Shown here piece by piece: positions 17,078-26,276 of a stretch of 64,000 bases of DNA (its first letter is position 1; every line of letters starts with the position of its first letter). Made by a program: the position numbers and the translations under genes. The stretch comes from Deltaproteobacteria bacterium. Its GTDB lineage: Bacteria > Desulfobacterota > Desulfuromonadia > Desulfuromonadales > Geopsychrobacteraceae. A model generated the notes under the pieces. That model was not told the origin of the DNA. It did not search any database and saw only the letters and a program-made list of their open reading frames with translations. The stretch lies in the NCBI GenBank assembly GCA_024280335.1, contig JAJRQI010000008.1:1-64000 (forward strand), in the 5' to 3' direction.

Positions 17078-17093
17078 TGGCATTATCCTTGCC
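17078..17093 (+). promoter_or_regulatory. Sigma-54 (RpoN) -24/-12 promoter of the TRAP transporter operon
   Basis: TGGCAT-TATCC-TTGCC fits the sigma-54 consensus (TGGCAC-N5-TTGCW): GG at 17079-17080 and GC at 17091-17092 with exactly 10 bases between. It lies about 80 bases before the first TRAP gene. Sigma-54 control through an enhancer-binding protein such as DctD is well known for dicarboxylate transport, and rpoN itself is in this window (39256-40713). Confidence 0.65.
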
Positions 17094-17173
17094 TTTACAT
17101 ACTTACCCATGTTGCAAAACAGGACGATAAAAACGGGGCAGCAGGGTCATTAATTTCGAAAGCAATTGCACAT

Positions 17174-18136
17174 ATGCACAAATATCTCATCGGTTTAGCT
17201 GTCCTGCTGGTGCTGTTGAGTGCACCGGTGCCGGCAGAATCGATCAGCGTAACGATCAGCCAGACAAGTGAATCCAGCAAACCCCAAAGACTGGCAAGCG
17301 ATTATTTTAAGAAGCTGCTTGAGGAACGCTCACGGAACCGGATGCAGGTGACCCTGGAGTTGGCCGGCAGTGGGGCTTCTGACGGTCTGTTGCAGTCACT
17401 GGCTCAACACCGATCGCAACTGGTACTGGTGGACCTGGCGGAAAACACTCGCTGGCTGCCGCAGCTGAAGGTTTTGCAACTGCCCTTCTTGTTTCGTAAT
17501 CGGCAGCACCTGTATCAGGTTCTCGACAACGAGGTCGGCCAACAGATATTTCTAGCGGACAAGCCGCCTGAGCATATTCCGCTTGCGGTATGGGATCTTG
17601 GTTTTCGCCAACTAGCAACGAGCGCCCCGCTGTTACTCCCCGAACAACTGCTGGAGACGAACATCGCTACGTCGCAAGGCAATGCGGGTTTCAGCTTCAA
17701 GCTAGCAAATGATGCGAGGGAACAAGCGACAAGACCGGATCTACAGTATACTGTTGCATTCGGCTACGACATGCTGCTCGCAGAGCTTACCGAGAAACCG
17801 CCGCAGCAGATCAACCATTTGACGTTGAGCAACCACATCCTGAGCGGCAGAATCCTGGTTGTCAGTCGCAGCTTCTGGGATAGCTTGCCGGAGGATTTAA
17901 AGGTCATCGTCAAGGGCGCAGTCAAGGATGCCACCCTGTATTTTCGCGAACTAGCGCAGCAGCAGGAACGACAGTCTTTAAGAAAACTGAAAAACGGGTT
18001 CCTGAAAATCCACCGCCTGACTCCCGCGCAACGTAGGGACTGGCAGACCGAAATGCAGAGTGTTTATCCGCAGCTAATGGGCAATACAGATTTGCAGATC
18101 GTCGAATCAATTCTGAACCTGGATTCAGTAAAATAA
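17174..18136 (+). CDS. Divergent DctP-like periplasmic protein
   Basis: A 320-residue secreted protein (signal peptide about residues 1-21, cleaved near P-A-E-S) with the general plan of TRAP solute-binding proteins: the G-A-S-D-G-L-L-Q-S-L-A segment, Q-L-P-F-L-F-R-N, and the C-terminal helix with S-R-S-F-W-D-S-L-P-E-D-L-K. The central binding region is altered. The stretch that in the next gene reads K-F-R-I and later D-G-Q-E-N has no counterpart here, so the conserved carboxylate-binding arginine appears lost. It may act as an accessory or sensory periplasmic protein rather than a transporter receptor. First gene behind the sigma-54 promoter. Confidence 0.7.
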   Translation: MHKYLIGLAVLLVLLSAPVPAESISVTISQTSESSKPQRLASDYFKKLLEERSRNRMQVTLELAGSGASDGLLQSLAQHRSQLVLVDLAENTRWLPQLKVLQLPFLFRNRQHLYQVLDNEVGQQIFLADKPPEHIPLAVWDLGFRQLATSAPLLLPEQLLETNIATSQGNAGFSFKLANDAREQATRPDLQYTVAFGYDMLLAELTEKPPQQINHLTLSNHILSGRILVVSRSFWDSLPEDLKVIVKGAVKDATLYFRELAQQQERQSLRKLKNGFLKIHRLTPAQRRDWQTEMQSVYPQLMGNTDLQIVESILNLDSVK

Positions 18137-18195
18137 TTTCCTGATGTCGCCAAGGTGGCGTCATCCTATGTGCTAACCGTTATAGGGAGAGTAAG

Positions 18196-19188
18196 ATGAC
18201 TAAGAACAAACTCGTACTGGTAAGTCTGATGGTCGCAGTCGCATTTGTTGCGTCGGCAACGGTTTCGATGGCCAAACCCATCAAAATCAAGTTTTCGCAC
18301 GTTGTTGCTGAAAACACCCCGAAAGGCCAGATGGCCAACAAGTTTAAGGAACTGATTGACCAGCGTCTGAGCGGCAAGGTTGTGGTAGAAGTTTTCCCGA
18401 ACTCGCAGCTGTTCGGCGACAACAAGGTGCTCGAAGCAATGCTGCTGGGCGACGTCCAGCTGGCCGCTCCGTCCCTGTCCAAGTTCAAAAAATACACCAA
18501 ATCCCTGCAGATCTACGACCTGCCCTTCCTCTTCTCGAACATGGCAGCAGTTGAAAAATTTCAGCAAGGGCCTGAAGGCCAGAAACTGCTGATGTCGATC
18601 AAAAGCAAAGGGTTGATCGGCCTCGGTTACCTGCACAACGGCCTCAAGCAGCTTTCCGCCAGCAGCCCGCTGCGGGTTCCGGCCGATGCCAAGAACAAGA
18701 AATTTCGCATCATGAGCTCCGACGTTCTGGCGGCCCAATTTGAAGCAGTCGGCGCCATGCCGCTGAAGAAGCCGTTCTCCGAGGTTTTCACCCTGCTGCA
18801 GACCAAAGCGATCGACGGTCAGGAGAATACCTGGTCGAACATCTACTCGAAGAAATTCTTTGAAGTTCAGCCGTTCATCACCGAGTCTAACCATGGCGTC
18901 CTCGATTACCTGGTCATCACCTCAACCGAGTTCTGGATGGGCCTGCCTGACGATCTGCGCAGCGAAATCAAGAAAGCTCTGGATGAAGCCATTGCTTTCG
19001 GCAATACAGTTGCAGCCCAAAAGGCCATTGATGACCGTCAGAAGATCATCGATTCCAAACGTTCCAAGGTGCTGGAGTTGACCGACGCCGAGCGCCAGCA
19101 GTGGGTTAACGCTATGAAACCAGTCTGGAAGCAGTTCGAAGATCAGATTGGCAAAAACTACATCGACGCTGCTATCAAGTCGAACTAA
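18196..19188 (+). CDS. dctP: TRAP transporter solute-binding protein DctP
   Basis: Periplasmic receptor for a C4-dicarboxylate or similar organic acid. A signal peptide (about residues 1-26) precedes a 300-residue DctP domain with F-S-H-V-V-A-E-N-T-P-K-G, F-P-N-S-Q-L-F-G-D, Y-D-L-P-F-L-F, the K-K-F-R-I motif carrying the ligand arginine, P-F-S-E-V-F-T-L-L-Q and D-G-Q-E-N-T. GGGAG precedes the ATG. It is separated from the preceding paralogue by 59 bases holding a small hairpin (18144-18166), and from dctQ by a hairpin that may raise receptor level relative to the membrane subunits. Confidence 0.93.
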   Translation: MTKNKLVLVSLMVAVAFVASATVSMAKPIKIKFSHVVAENTPKGQMANKFKELIDQRLSGKVVVEVFPNSQLFGDNKVLEAMLLGDVQLAAPSLSKFKKYTKSLQIYDLPFLFSNMAAVEKFQQGPEGQKLLMSIKSKGLIGLGYLHNGLKQLSASSPLRVPADAKNKKFRIMSSDVLAAQFEAVGAMPLKKPFSEVFTLLQTKAIDGQENTWSNIYSKKFFEVQPFITESNHGVLDYLVITSTEFWMGLPDDLRSEIKKALDEAIAFGNTVAAQKAIDDRQKIIDSKRSKVLELTDAERQQWVNAMKPVWKQFEDQIGKNYIDAAIKSN

Positions 19189-19206
19189 AGTAAACTGAAC
19201 CACCTT

Positions 19207-19243
19207 AAGTCGCGGGTCTCAAAATTGAGGCTCGCGACTTTTC
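19207..19243 (+). terminator. Hairpin between dctP and dctQ (partial terminator or mRNA stabiliser)
   Basis: AAGTCGCG (19207-19214) pairs with CGCGACTT (19233-19240), with an inner CTCAA/TTGAG stem, followed by TTTTC. Such a structure after a binding-protein gene often sets an excess of receptor over permease. Confidence 0.6.
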
Positions 19244-19307
19244 AAGCCTGAATCCGCTCTAAACTCTCTGAGTTCAGAATAAAGGCTAATTTTCATAAGG
19301 ACCGAAT

Positions 19308-19868
19308 ATGCTAAACCGGATAATTAACAGCCTGGAGGAAGCAATTATTTCCCTCCTGCTGGCGTCAATGACCTTACTGGTCTTCGTTGAGGTGGTCCTG
19401 CGCTTCGGCTTTGGAATCGGGATGATGTGGTCCCAGGAGCTGACCCTACTTCTTTCGGCCTGGATGGTTCTTTTCGGCGTCTCTTACGGACTTAAGGTTG
19501 GTTCCCACATTGGCGTAGATGCCCTGGTGAAAGTCATGCCGCCGAAAACCCGCAGACTCATCAGCATGGTGGCGGTCGTTGCCTGTCTGGGCTACTGCGG
19601 TCTCTTTCTTCAGGGATCCTGGGTCTATCTGGAAAAAATGCACATGATCGGCATTGAACTTGAGGATATGCCAATCCCCAAATGGCTTGGACACAGTATT
19701 CTGCTGATCGGCATGGTACTGATTGCGATACGACTGCTGCAACTACTCTGGGCAATCTATACTGGCAAAACTGACGGTTTCAAACTTGCGGACGAAGCCA
19801 AAGAAAGTTTACAACTGGCTGAGGAGACTAAAGCGCAAGCAACCGGCCCGGGAGGCAAATCAGCATGA
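19308..19868 (+). CDS. dctQ: TRAP transporter small membrane subunit DctQ
   Basis: Four-helix inner-membrane subunit that joins DctP to DctM. The sequence has an early hydrophobic helix (S-L-L-L-A-S-M-T-L-L-V-F), the family motif W-S-Q-E-L-T-L-L-L-S-A-W-M-V-L-F-G and V-G-S-H-I-G-V-D-A-L, and ends in a charged cytoplasmic tail. Length 186 aa is typical. AAGGA lies upstream of the ATG; the stop overlaps dctM by four bases. Confidence 0.92.
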   Translation: MLNRIINSLEEAIISLLLASMTLLVFVEVVLRFGFGIGMMWSQELTLLLSAWMVLFGVSYGLKVGSHIGVDALVKVMPPKTRRLISMVAVVACLGYCGLFLQGSWVYLEKMHMIGIELEDMPIPKWLGHSILLIGMVLIAIRLLQLLWAIYTGKTDGFKLADEAKESLQLAEETKAQATGPGGKSA

Positions 19869-21262
19869 CCACTGCAGCACTCTTTTTTATTCTGCTTATC
19901 TGCCTGCTGACCGGCATGCCGATCGCTTTTGCCCTGGGCCTTTCTAGTATCGGGACAATCCTGCTGTTCTCGGACGACTCGCTGGCTTCGATTGCACTTA
20001 AACTGTTCGAATCCCTGTCGGAGCATTATACCCTGCTGGCAATCCCGTTCTTCATCCTGTCATCGGCATTTCTTTCAACCGGTGGAGTTGCCCTACGGAT
20101 CATCAATTTCGCCATCGATTGTGTCGGCTGGATTCGCGGCGGACTGGCGATGGCCTCAGTTTTAGCCTGTATGATTTTTGCGGCAGTATCCGGTTCTTCA
20201 CCCGCAACGGTTGCCGCTATCGGTTCGATCGTTATTGCCGGCATGGTCAAGGCGGGATACCCCAAAAGCATGGCAGCCGGGGTGATCACCAATGCCGGCA
20301 CCCTCGGCATCCTGATTCCGCCTTCAATCGTTATGCTGGTCTACGCAGCGGCGACCGAAGTTTCTGCTGCGCGACTCTTTATGGCCGGTCTGCTGCCCGG
20401 TCTGATGATGGGCAGCATTCTGATGATCGCTATCTATATCGTGGCCCGGGTCAAAGGACTGCCTGCCCAACCCTGGGTCGGTTTCAAAACCCTCGCAAGA
20501 TCCGGCTTCGTCGCCAGTTGGGGGCTGATGCTGATCGTCATCGTCCTCGGTTCGATCTATGGCGGCATCTGCAGCCCGACCGAGGCCGCTGCTATTTCTG
20601 CAGTCTACGCCTTTCTTATCGCCCTCTTTATCTACCGCGATATGGGACCGCTTAAAAATGAAGCCTGGAGAAAAGGGGGAGATTCAATCCCCAAAACCAT
20701 TATCCGCAATCTGTTGCTGACGCTGAAAGCCGCGCCGCTCTCGTTTCTCCACAAGGACACCCGCAAGGTGATGATGGACGCCTCCAAGGTTTCCATTATG
20801 CTGTTGTTCATCATCGCCAATGCGATGCTGTTTGCCCATGTGCTGACCACCGAGCGGATTCCGCATCACATTGCCGAGATCATCATCGGCTGGGGATTGC
20901 CGGCTTGGGGTTTTCTGATCGTAGTCAACATCCTGCTGCTGGTCGCCGGCAACTTCATGGAACCTTCAGCGATCCTGCTGATTATGGCACCGATCCTCTT
21001 CCCCCTTGCCGTCAAACTGGGGATCGACCCGGTCCACCTTGGGATCATTATGGTCGTCAATATGGAGATCGGCATGATAACGCCGCCGGTCGGCCTCAAC
21101 CTGTTTGTTACCTCCGGGATAACAGGAGAAAGCCTAACCTGGGTGCTGCGCGCAGCGTTGCCCTGGCTGATGCTGCTGCTGTTCTTCCTGATACTGATCA
21201 CCTATATCCCGCAGATTTCACTCTTCCTGCCGGAGTATATCGACAAGCTCAAGGGGTACTGA
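19865..21262 (+). CDS. dctM: TRAP transporter large permease subunit DctM
   Basis: Main transmembrane channel (465 aa, about 12 helices), energised by a Na+ or proton gradient. Conserved blocks include G-M-P-I-A-F-A-L-G, A-A-V-S-G-S-S-P-A-T-V-A-A-I-G, G-T-L-G-I-L-I-P-P-S, and N-M-E-I-G-M-I-T-P-P-V-G-L-N-L-F near the C-terminus. A longer hydrophilic loop (about residues 260-310) lies between the two halves. With dctP and dctQ it forms a complete uptake system; a strong hairpin follows at 21280-21317. Confidence 0.94.
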   Translation: MTTAALFFILLICLLTGMPIAFALGLSSIGTILLFSDDSLASIALKLFESLSEHYTLLAIPFFILSSAFLSTGGVALRIINFAIDCVGWIRGGLAMASVLACMIFAAVSGSSPATVAAIGSIVIAGMVKAGYPKSMAAGVITNAGTLGILIPPSIVMLVYAAATEVSAARLFMAGLLPGLMMGSILMIAIYIVARVKGLPAQPWVGFKTLARSGFVASWGLMLIVIVLGSIYGGICSPTEAAAISAVYAFLIALFIYRDMGPLKNEAWRKGGDSIPKTIIRNLLLTLKAAPLSFLHKDTRKVMMDASKVSIMLLFIIANAMLFAHVLTTERIPHHIAEIIIGWGLPAWGFLIVVNILLLVAGNFMEPSAILLIMAPILFPLAVKLGIDPVHLGIIMVVNMEIGMITPPVGLNLFVTSGITGESLTWVLRAALPWLMLLLFFLILITYIPQISLFLPEYIDKLKGY

Positions 21263-21279
21263 TTCCCTGCTGAGCAGAT

Positions 21280-21317
21280 CGCAAACAGGCCGTACTGAAA
21301 AGTGCGGCCTGTTTGCG
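21280..21317 (+). terminator. Terminator of the TRAP operon
   Basis: CGCAAACAGGCCG (21280-21292) pairs perfectly with CGGCCTGTTTGCG (21305-21317) around a 12-base loop, 17 bases past dctM. The U-run that follows is short, so read-through into the next gene is possible. Confidence 0.7.
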
Positions 21318-21406
21318 TTTGCGTCGGCTTTAAATTCCATGGTACTCAAGCATTTCGTGGAATTCCGACGAATTCTCACACCACCCCAAAAAAGAGTGAG
21401 GTCTTT

Positions 21407-21859
21407 GTGAAAAAGTTCTTTTTGTTTTTCGGTTTTATTGTGCTGGTTGTTCTTCTTATATTCGGTGGGATAAAAATCTCGACGCAACGCGAAGCAGCAG
21501 CTTACGAACCGACGGCCGTGCCCTATCTGAAAATGGTGATCCCGGAATTATCTAAATGGGACCCGCAAACAATAAAAAGTTACATGGCCCCGGAATCGAT
21601 GAGAAATACTCCAGAAGAGAACATCATTAAGATTGTCGAGCACCTTTCAAAGCTGGGCGCTCTTAAAGAGCTGGCGGAACCCGATTTTTCAAAACTGTTT
21701 ACCAGTGCCGCGGTCGACGGCAACAGGGAAAAAATCGTCACCTACAGCATCGATGCAGTGTATGAAAATGGTGCCGCTGAAATCACCATGAGCCTGCTCG
21801 TTACGGGTGATTCTTTTCAGATCTATAAGTTCAATTTTAACTCGTCGGCACTTCAGTAG
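21407..21859 (+). CDS. Membrane-anchored protein of unknown function
   Basis: A 150-residue protein with an N-terminal membrane helix (F-L-F-F-G-F-I-V-L-V-V-L-L-I-F-G) and a periplasmic domain that begins after about residue 30 and is soluble, mixed alpha/beta and without a motif I recognise. The start is a GTG at 21407 with GTGAGG five bases upstream; the longer open frame (from 21302) would run through the TRAP terminator and is unlikely. It converges on the GGDEF gene with 11 bases between stops. Confidence 0.65.
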   Translation: MKKFFLFFGFIVLVVLLIFGGIKISTQREAAAYEPTAVPYLKMVIPELSKWDPQTIKSYMAPESMRNTPEENIIKIVEHLSKLGALKELAEPDFSKLFTSAAVDGNREKIVTYSIDAVYENGAAEITMSLLVTGDSFQIYKFNFNSSALQ

Positions 21860-21870
21860 ATCGTACTAAG

Positions 21871-23721
21871 CTAGTCGACGTCTTCGCTACTCTGTGCAAA
21901 TACATAGCGATTTTTCCCCGACCTTTTCGCTGCATACATCGCCATATCAGCAAGCCGGATCAGATCACTGCCGGTTATTTCCTGACCGGTATAGAGTACG
22001 GCGCCGATACTGCCGCCGATCTGGGCTCGGATCTCCTGCAGAACAAACGTGCGGTTGAGGGCCTTGAGGATATTTACGCAGGCGCTGGTAATGGTGTTTT
22101 TATCAACAACATTGGTCAACAACATGGCAAACTCGTCACCGCCGACCCGGGCGACGGTATCCGATTCGCGCAGCGTTTCGAGCAAACGCTCAGCAACCTG
22201 CTGCAGCAGTTGGTCACCGACATCATGACCGTGGCTGTCGTTGACCGGCTTGAACTCGTCAAGATCGAGAAACAGCAGAGCAAATTGTCCCCCCTGCCGA
22301 CGAACCTGAGCCATCGCCACGGTCAAACGGTCCATCAACAGACTGCGGTTCGGCAAGCGGGTCAGATTGTCATGACTGGCCAGTCGGCGGATCCGTTCTT
22401 CCAACGCTTTGCGTTCAGTCACATCGCGGACAATCAGCGTGTAAAACAGCTTGCCGCCGGTGGTACCCGCCGAAACAGAGAGTTCGGTCGGAAAGGTCCA
22501 GCGATTACTGCGTATGCCCTGAACTTCAAAGGTTCCATCCGCTGGTTGTGCGGCACCCTGCTGAGCCAGCTCGACAAGGGTCTGCTGCAAGCCCTGCTCG
22601 CCGGGAAAATGCAGATATTTCGACAGCAGTTCCCCCTGCGCAGCAGAGCCGGCAATCTCAAAGATGCGCTCAGCCCCACGGCTCCAGAACTGAACCCGCT
22701 GCTCGTGGGTAACCGAGATCACCGCATCAACCGTTGAATTGGCCACAGCCCGAAAATGGCTCTCACGTTCGAGCAATTTTTCCTCGGCCTGTTCGATATT
22801 TGACAACGCCCGAACCAGCAGAAAGGTCGCCAGCAGGATGGCAAAACTGACGACCAGCAGGATGATCAGAACGTCTTTCAAGCGGTGCTGCCAATCGCTG
22901 AACACCCGCTCAGTCGAAACACCGGCGATTACCAGCAGCGGCAACCCGGCGAGCTTCCGATAGGCAACGATTCGCTTGACACCATCGGCCGATGCGGTGA
23001 GTTGCACCGTACCGCCTTGCCCTTGTTTCAGGGCACTTACAAAGGTTGTATCCGCAGCATACAAGCCACCGGCAAACGTCTTCGCCGTGGGTACGCGCGC
23101 CAGAACCACCCCGGATTCATACAGAATCGCAACCGCACTCTGGTTGTACAGTTCCAGCGAACGATTAAAATCGCTCAGGCCGCGAGTTCGCAACAGAGCA
23201 ACCACGAAAAACCGACGTTTGTCGATTCTGAGCCGGCGCCAGATGGCAATCTGATTGTCACCGTTCTGATCCCGATAGGGTTTTTCTGCGATCTGCAGAG
23301 GAGAGAACGAACCTTCGAACGCATCTACTGCTTGATAGTTGATATCGTCCGGCCAAAATGCAGGACCATCGGTAACCTCAAACAGGATTTCGGCAGTCTC
23401 CGCATCGATAATCCGCAGGGCTCCAAGCAGCGGAAGCCGATTCTGCCAATTATCCAGCATACCCTGCAGTTGTTCCAGCGGTTCCGCGGCGAGAAGATGA
23501 TTGCGGATATCGAGCAGAACCATATCGTGCGTCTGAAAAAGTCGCTGTGTGTACTCTTCCAGACCCAGCGCGACAACCCGGACGTGCTGGCCGGCATGCG
23601 CTTCTATCACCTGATAGTCCCGCTTGAAGCTGATAGCAAAATAGCCCCAGGACAGGACCAGCAGCAACAATGACAGAGCGCAGACACTCAAGCGAACACG
23701 GGAGAATGGTTTGATCGACAT
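21871..23721 (-). CDS. Membrane sensor diguanylate cyclase (PDC-PAS-GGDEF)
   Basis: Makes the second messenger c-di-GMP. Two membrane helices (about residues 8-28 and 285-305) flank a periplasmic double-PDC/Cache-like sensor domain. A PAS domain (about 325-440, ending D-V-T-E-R-K-A-L-E-E) is followed by a GGDEF domain with an intact V-G-G-D-E-F active site and a product-inhibition I-site R-E-S-D five residues upstream, so the cyclase is probably active and feedback-regulated. GGAG lies five bases before the ATG at 23721; an upstream ATG at 23745 has poorer spacing. Confidence 0.9.
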   Translation of the reverse strand: MSIKPFSRVRLSVCALSLLLLVLSWGYFAISFKRDYQVIEAHAGQHVRVVALGLEEYTQRLFQTHDMVLLDIRNHLLAAEPLEQLQGMLDNWQNRLPLLGALRIIDAETAEILFEVTDGPAFWPDDINYQAVDAFEGSFSPLQIAEKPYRDQNGDNQIAIWRRLRIDKRRFFVVALLRTRGLSDFNRSLELYNQSAVAILYESGVVLARVPTAKTFAGGLYAADTTFVSALKQGQGGTVQLTASADGVKRIVAYRKLAGLPLLVIAGVSTERVFSDWQHRLKDVLIILLVVSFAILLATFLLVRALSNIEQAEEKLLERESHFRAVANSTVDAVISVTHEQRVQFWSRGAERIFEIAGSAAQGELLSKYLHFPGEQGLQQTLVELAQQGAAQPADGTFEVQGIRSNRWTFPTELSVSAGTTGGKLFYTLIVRDVTERKALEERIRRLASHDNLTRLPNRSLLMDRLTVAMAQVRRQGGQFALLFLDLDEFKPVNDSHGHDVGDQLLQQVAERLLETLRESDTVARVGGDEFAMLLTNVVDKNTITSACVNILKALNRTFVLQEIRAQIGGSIGAVLYTGQEITGSDLIRLADMAMYAAKRSGKNRYVFAQSSEDVD

Positions 23722-24092
23722 AAAAACTCCGCCAGCGAACACCATTTACCTGATTAACAGAGTATCATAGGCTGAGCGCCTTTTCTTGCCGACAACCCGC
23801 AATCCCCGAGTCCCGGGCCCTTTTCAGCCGCTACGCTATCAATTCGTCGACGGGTGATCAACACCTGCGTCTTAACCTGATCATGCAAAAATATTAGAGA
23901 ATCCTCGATATTAGCTTTGACTAACCGCCGACCGGCAGGCATAATGTCTGATCTCTGCATAGTCTCGGTTCGAATTTTCAGTCCGCTTCCAGCAGATCTG
24001 ATTATTCATGTTAGACTCTTTTAAGTGTTTTTTGCCGAGATCCAGAGCAACCATCTCACGGTAAAACGAACGTAAAGGCACAGGATTAGCGC
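23722..24092. other. Divergent intergenic region
   Basis: About 370 bases between the diguanylate cyclase and the REC-GGDEF-EAL gene. A 68-codon minus-strand frame (23754-23960) has no recognisable domain or RBS and I do not regard it as a gene. I see no clear consensus promoter, riboswitch fold or repeat here. Confidence 0.4.
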
Positions 24093-26276
24093 ATGGAGCA
24101 AAGAAAAAATCCCGTTATCCTGACAATTGACGATGAAGAGAATATCCGTGACAGCTTCCGGATGTTTCTGGAGGATTTCGATTATCATGTCGTCGAAGCC
24201 TGCAATGGCCGTGAGGGGCTGATCGCCTTTGAGCGGGAAAAACCCGACCTGGTTCTCTGTGACCTGCGCATGCCGGAAGTGGACGGGCTGGAAGTTCTGG
24301 AAGAGATCAAACAGCGCTCGCCCAACACGCCGATTATTGTCGTTTCAGGAACCGGGGTCATCGGTGATGCCATCGAGGCAATCCGCCGAGGAGCCTGGAA
24401 CTACCTGCTGAAACCGATTCAGGACATGTCGGTACTGCTGCATGCCATCAGCCAGGCGATGGAACGTGCGCGACTGATTGTAGAAAATCACGCATACCAG
24501 GAACACCTGGAAGAAGAAGTCACCAAGCGGACCGAGGCGTTGCAAAAAGCGATCATCGACCTCAATCAATCCCACCTGAAAGTGAAAGAGAACGAGGAAA
24601 AATACCGCTCGATCTTCGAAAATCTGCAGGATGTCTATTTTGAGATGCAACTGGACGGGACGGTGACCGAAGTCAGCCCGTCGATTTCCCATTTCTCTCT
24701 GTACCGCCGGACAGACATCATTGACAACCATTTCGGAAAAATCTTTACCAACGGCAAAAACCGTGACCGCTTAATCTCCCGCCTGAAAACCGAAGGCAAC
24801 GTCACTGACTACGAAATCTACCTGCAAGACAAAGACGGCACCCAGATCCCCTGTTCACTCAACGCCCGCTACCAGGATCAGCAGAAGAGCGGACAAGCGA
24901 AAATTTGCGGGACCTTGCGAGACATTACCGAACGGAAACAGGCGGAGGCCCGCATCGAGTATCTGGCGTACTTTGACGCACTGACCGAGTTGCCCAATCG
25001 CCGCCTGCTGCTTGACCGGCTGGAACAGAACATCTCCCGGGCCCGACGCTACGGGCACTATGGCGCAATGCTGTTTCTTGATCTGGATCGCTTTAAAAAC
25101 ATCAACGACTCACTTGGCCACCCGACCGGTGATGCCCTGCTCAAAGAAGTCTCCAAACGATTGACGATCGATTTACGCGCCGAGGATACGGTTTCCCGGC
25201 TGGGCGGTGACGAGTTTGTCATGCTGCTCACCGATTTGGGAGATGATCCGATCAATGGTGCCGCCAGCGCCCAACTGAAGGCCGAGCAGATCAAAACCAG
25301 ACTGGCTGAAAAATACCACATCATGGGCCACGAACTGCATGTCACCCCCAGTATCGGTGTGGCCATGTTTCCCACTGACGATGGACATGAAACCGGCAAT
25401 GACATCCTCCGTTATGCCGATACTGCCATGTACCGGGCCAAGGATGACGGCCGTGACACCATCCGCTTTTTTCTGCCCAGCATGCAAGCGGCTGCCGATT
25501 CGCGACTGGCGATCGAAAAAGAGTTGCGTTACGCCCTGGAAAAGAACGAGATGTCTCTCAACTTTCAACCCCAGGTCAACGGCAATGGCCAGATCATGGG
25601 CGCCGAAACACTGGCCCGCTGGAACCACTCGGAAAAGGGTTTCATCTCCCCGGCCACCTTTATCCCGGTAGCTGAGGCCACCGGTTTGATCCTGCCGATC
25701 GGTGCATGGGTTCTGCGTAAATCCTGTGAACACCTGAAACAGTGGACTGACATGGGCCTGGATGTGCACCATCTTGCGGTCAATGTCAGCCCACGTCAGT
25801 TTCGTCAGCCCAACTTTATCCAGCAGGTCAGCACCATCCTAGAAGAGACCGGTGCCGATCCGAGCAAGCTCGGCCTGGAGTTGACCGAAGGGATCGTGAT
25901 CGACAATATCGTCGACACCATTGAAAAGATGCAAGCGCTGAAACGACTCGGCATCGAACTGTCGATCGACGACTTCGGTACCGGCTATTCTTCGCTTGCC
26001 TACCTGAAACAGATGCCGCTCGACATCCTGAAAATAGACCAGTCTTTTGTCCGCGACATCGAGACCGATTCCAACGATGCGGCAATTGTCGACACGATCA
26101 TCTCAATGGCAAATCACCTGAACTTGAAGGTTATTGCTGAAGGGGTGGAGACCGAGTTCGAACTGGCATTTCTGGAGGAGAAAGGCTGCAAACTCTACCA
26201 AGGGTACCATTTCAGTCGCCCGCTCCCTGCCGATCAATTCACCGAAATTCTTGCAGCAGGGACAGTTTCCCCGTAA
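24093..26276 (+). CDS. Response regulator with PAS, GGDEF and EAL domains
   Basis: Cytoplasmic c-di-GMP control protein (727 aa) without membrane segments. A receiver domain (residues 8-125; D-D-E-E, phospho-Asp in C-D-L-R-M-P, conserved Lys in L-L-K-P) leads through a coiled coil into PAS (about 165-290), GGDEF (about 290-455; L-G-G-D-E-F with I-site R-A-E-D) and EAL (about 470-720). The EAL signature reads E-T-L, but the catalytic Glu and the N-V-S-P-R-Q-F, I-D-D-F-G-T-G-Y and A-E-G-V-E-T motifs remain, so both activities are plausible. AGGA lies seven bases before the ATG. No cognate kinase is adjacent. Confidence 0.92.
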   Translation: MEQRKNPVILTIDDEENIRDSFRMFLEDFDYHVVEACNGREGLIAFEREKPDLVLCDLRMPEVDGLEVLEEIKQRSPNTPIIVVSGTGVIGDAIEAIRRGAWNYLLKPIQDMSVLLHAISQAMERARLIVENHAYQEHLEEEVTKRTEALQKAIIDLNQSHLKVKENEEKYRSIFENLQDVYFEMQLDGTVTEVSPSISHFSLYRRTDIIDNHFGKIFTNGKNRDRLISRLKTEGNVTDYEIYLQDKDGTQIPCSLNARYQDQQKSGQAKICGTLRDITERKQAEARIEYLAYFDALTELPNRRLLLDRLEQNISRARRYGHYGAMLFLDLDRFKNINDSLGHPTGDALLKEVSKRLTIDLRAEDTVSRLGGDEFVMLLTDLGDDPINGAASAQLKAEQIKTRLAEKYHIMGHELHVTPSIGVAMFPTDDGHETGNDILRYADTAMYRAKDDGRDTIRFFLPSMQAAADSRLAIEKELRYALEKNEMSLNFQPQVNGNGQIMGAETLARWNHSEKGFISPATFIPVAEATGLILPIGAWVLRKSCEHLKQWTDMGLDVHHLAVNVSPRQFRQPNFIQQVSTILEETGADPSKLGLELTEGIVIDNIVDTIEKMQALKRLGIELSIDDFGTGYSSLAYLKQMPLDILKIDQSFVRDIETDSNDAAIVDTIISMANHLNLKVIAEGVETEFELAFLEEKGCKLYQGYHFSRPLPADQFTEILAAGTVSP

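Noticed and set aside
23754-23960. 68-codon minus-strand open frame between two c-di-GMP genes
   Set aside because: No domain, no convincing RBS, and it fills a divergent promoter region; treated as chance.
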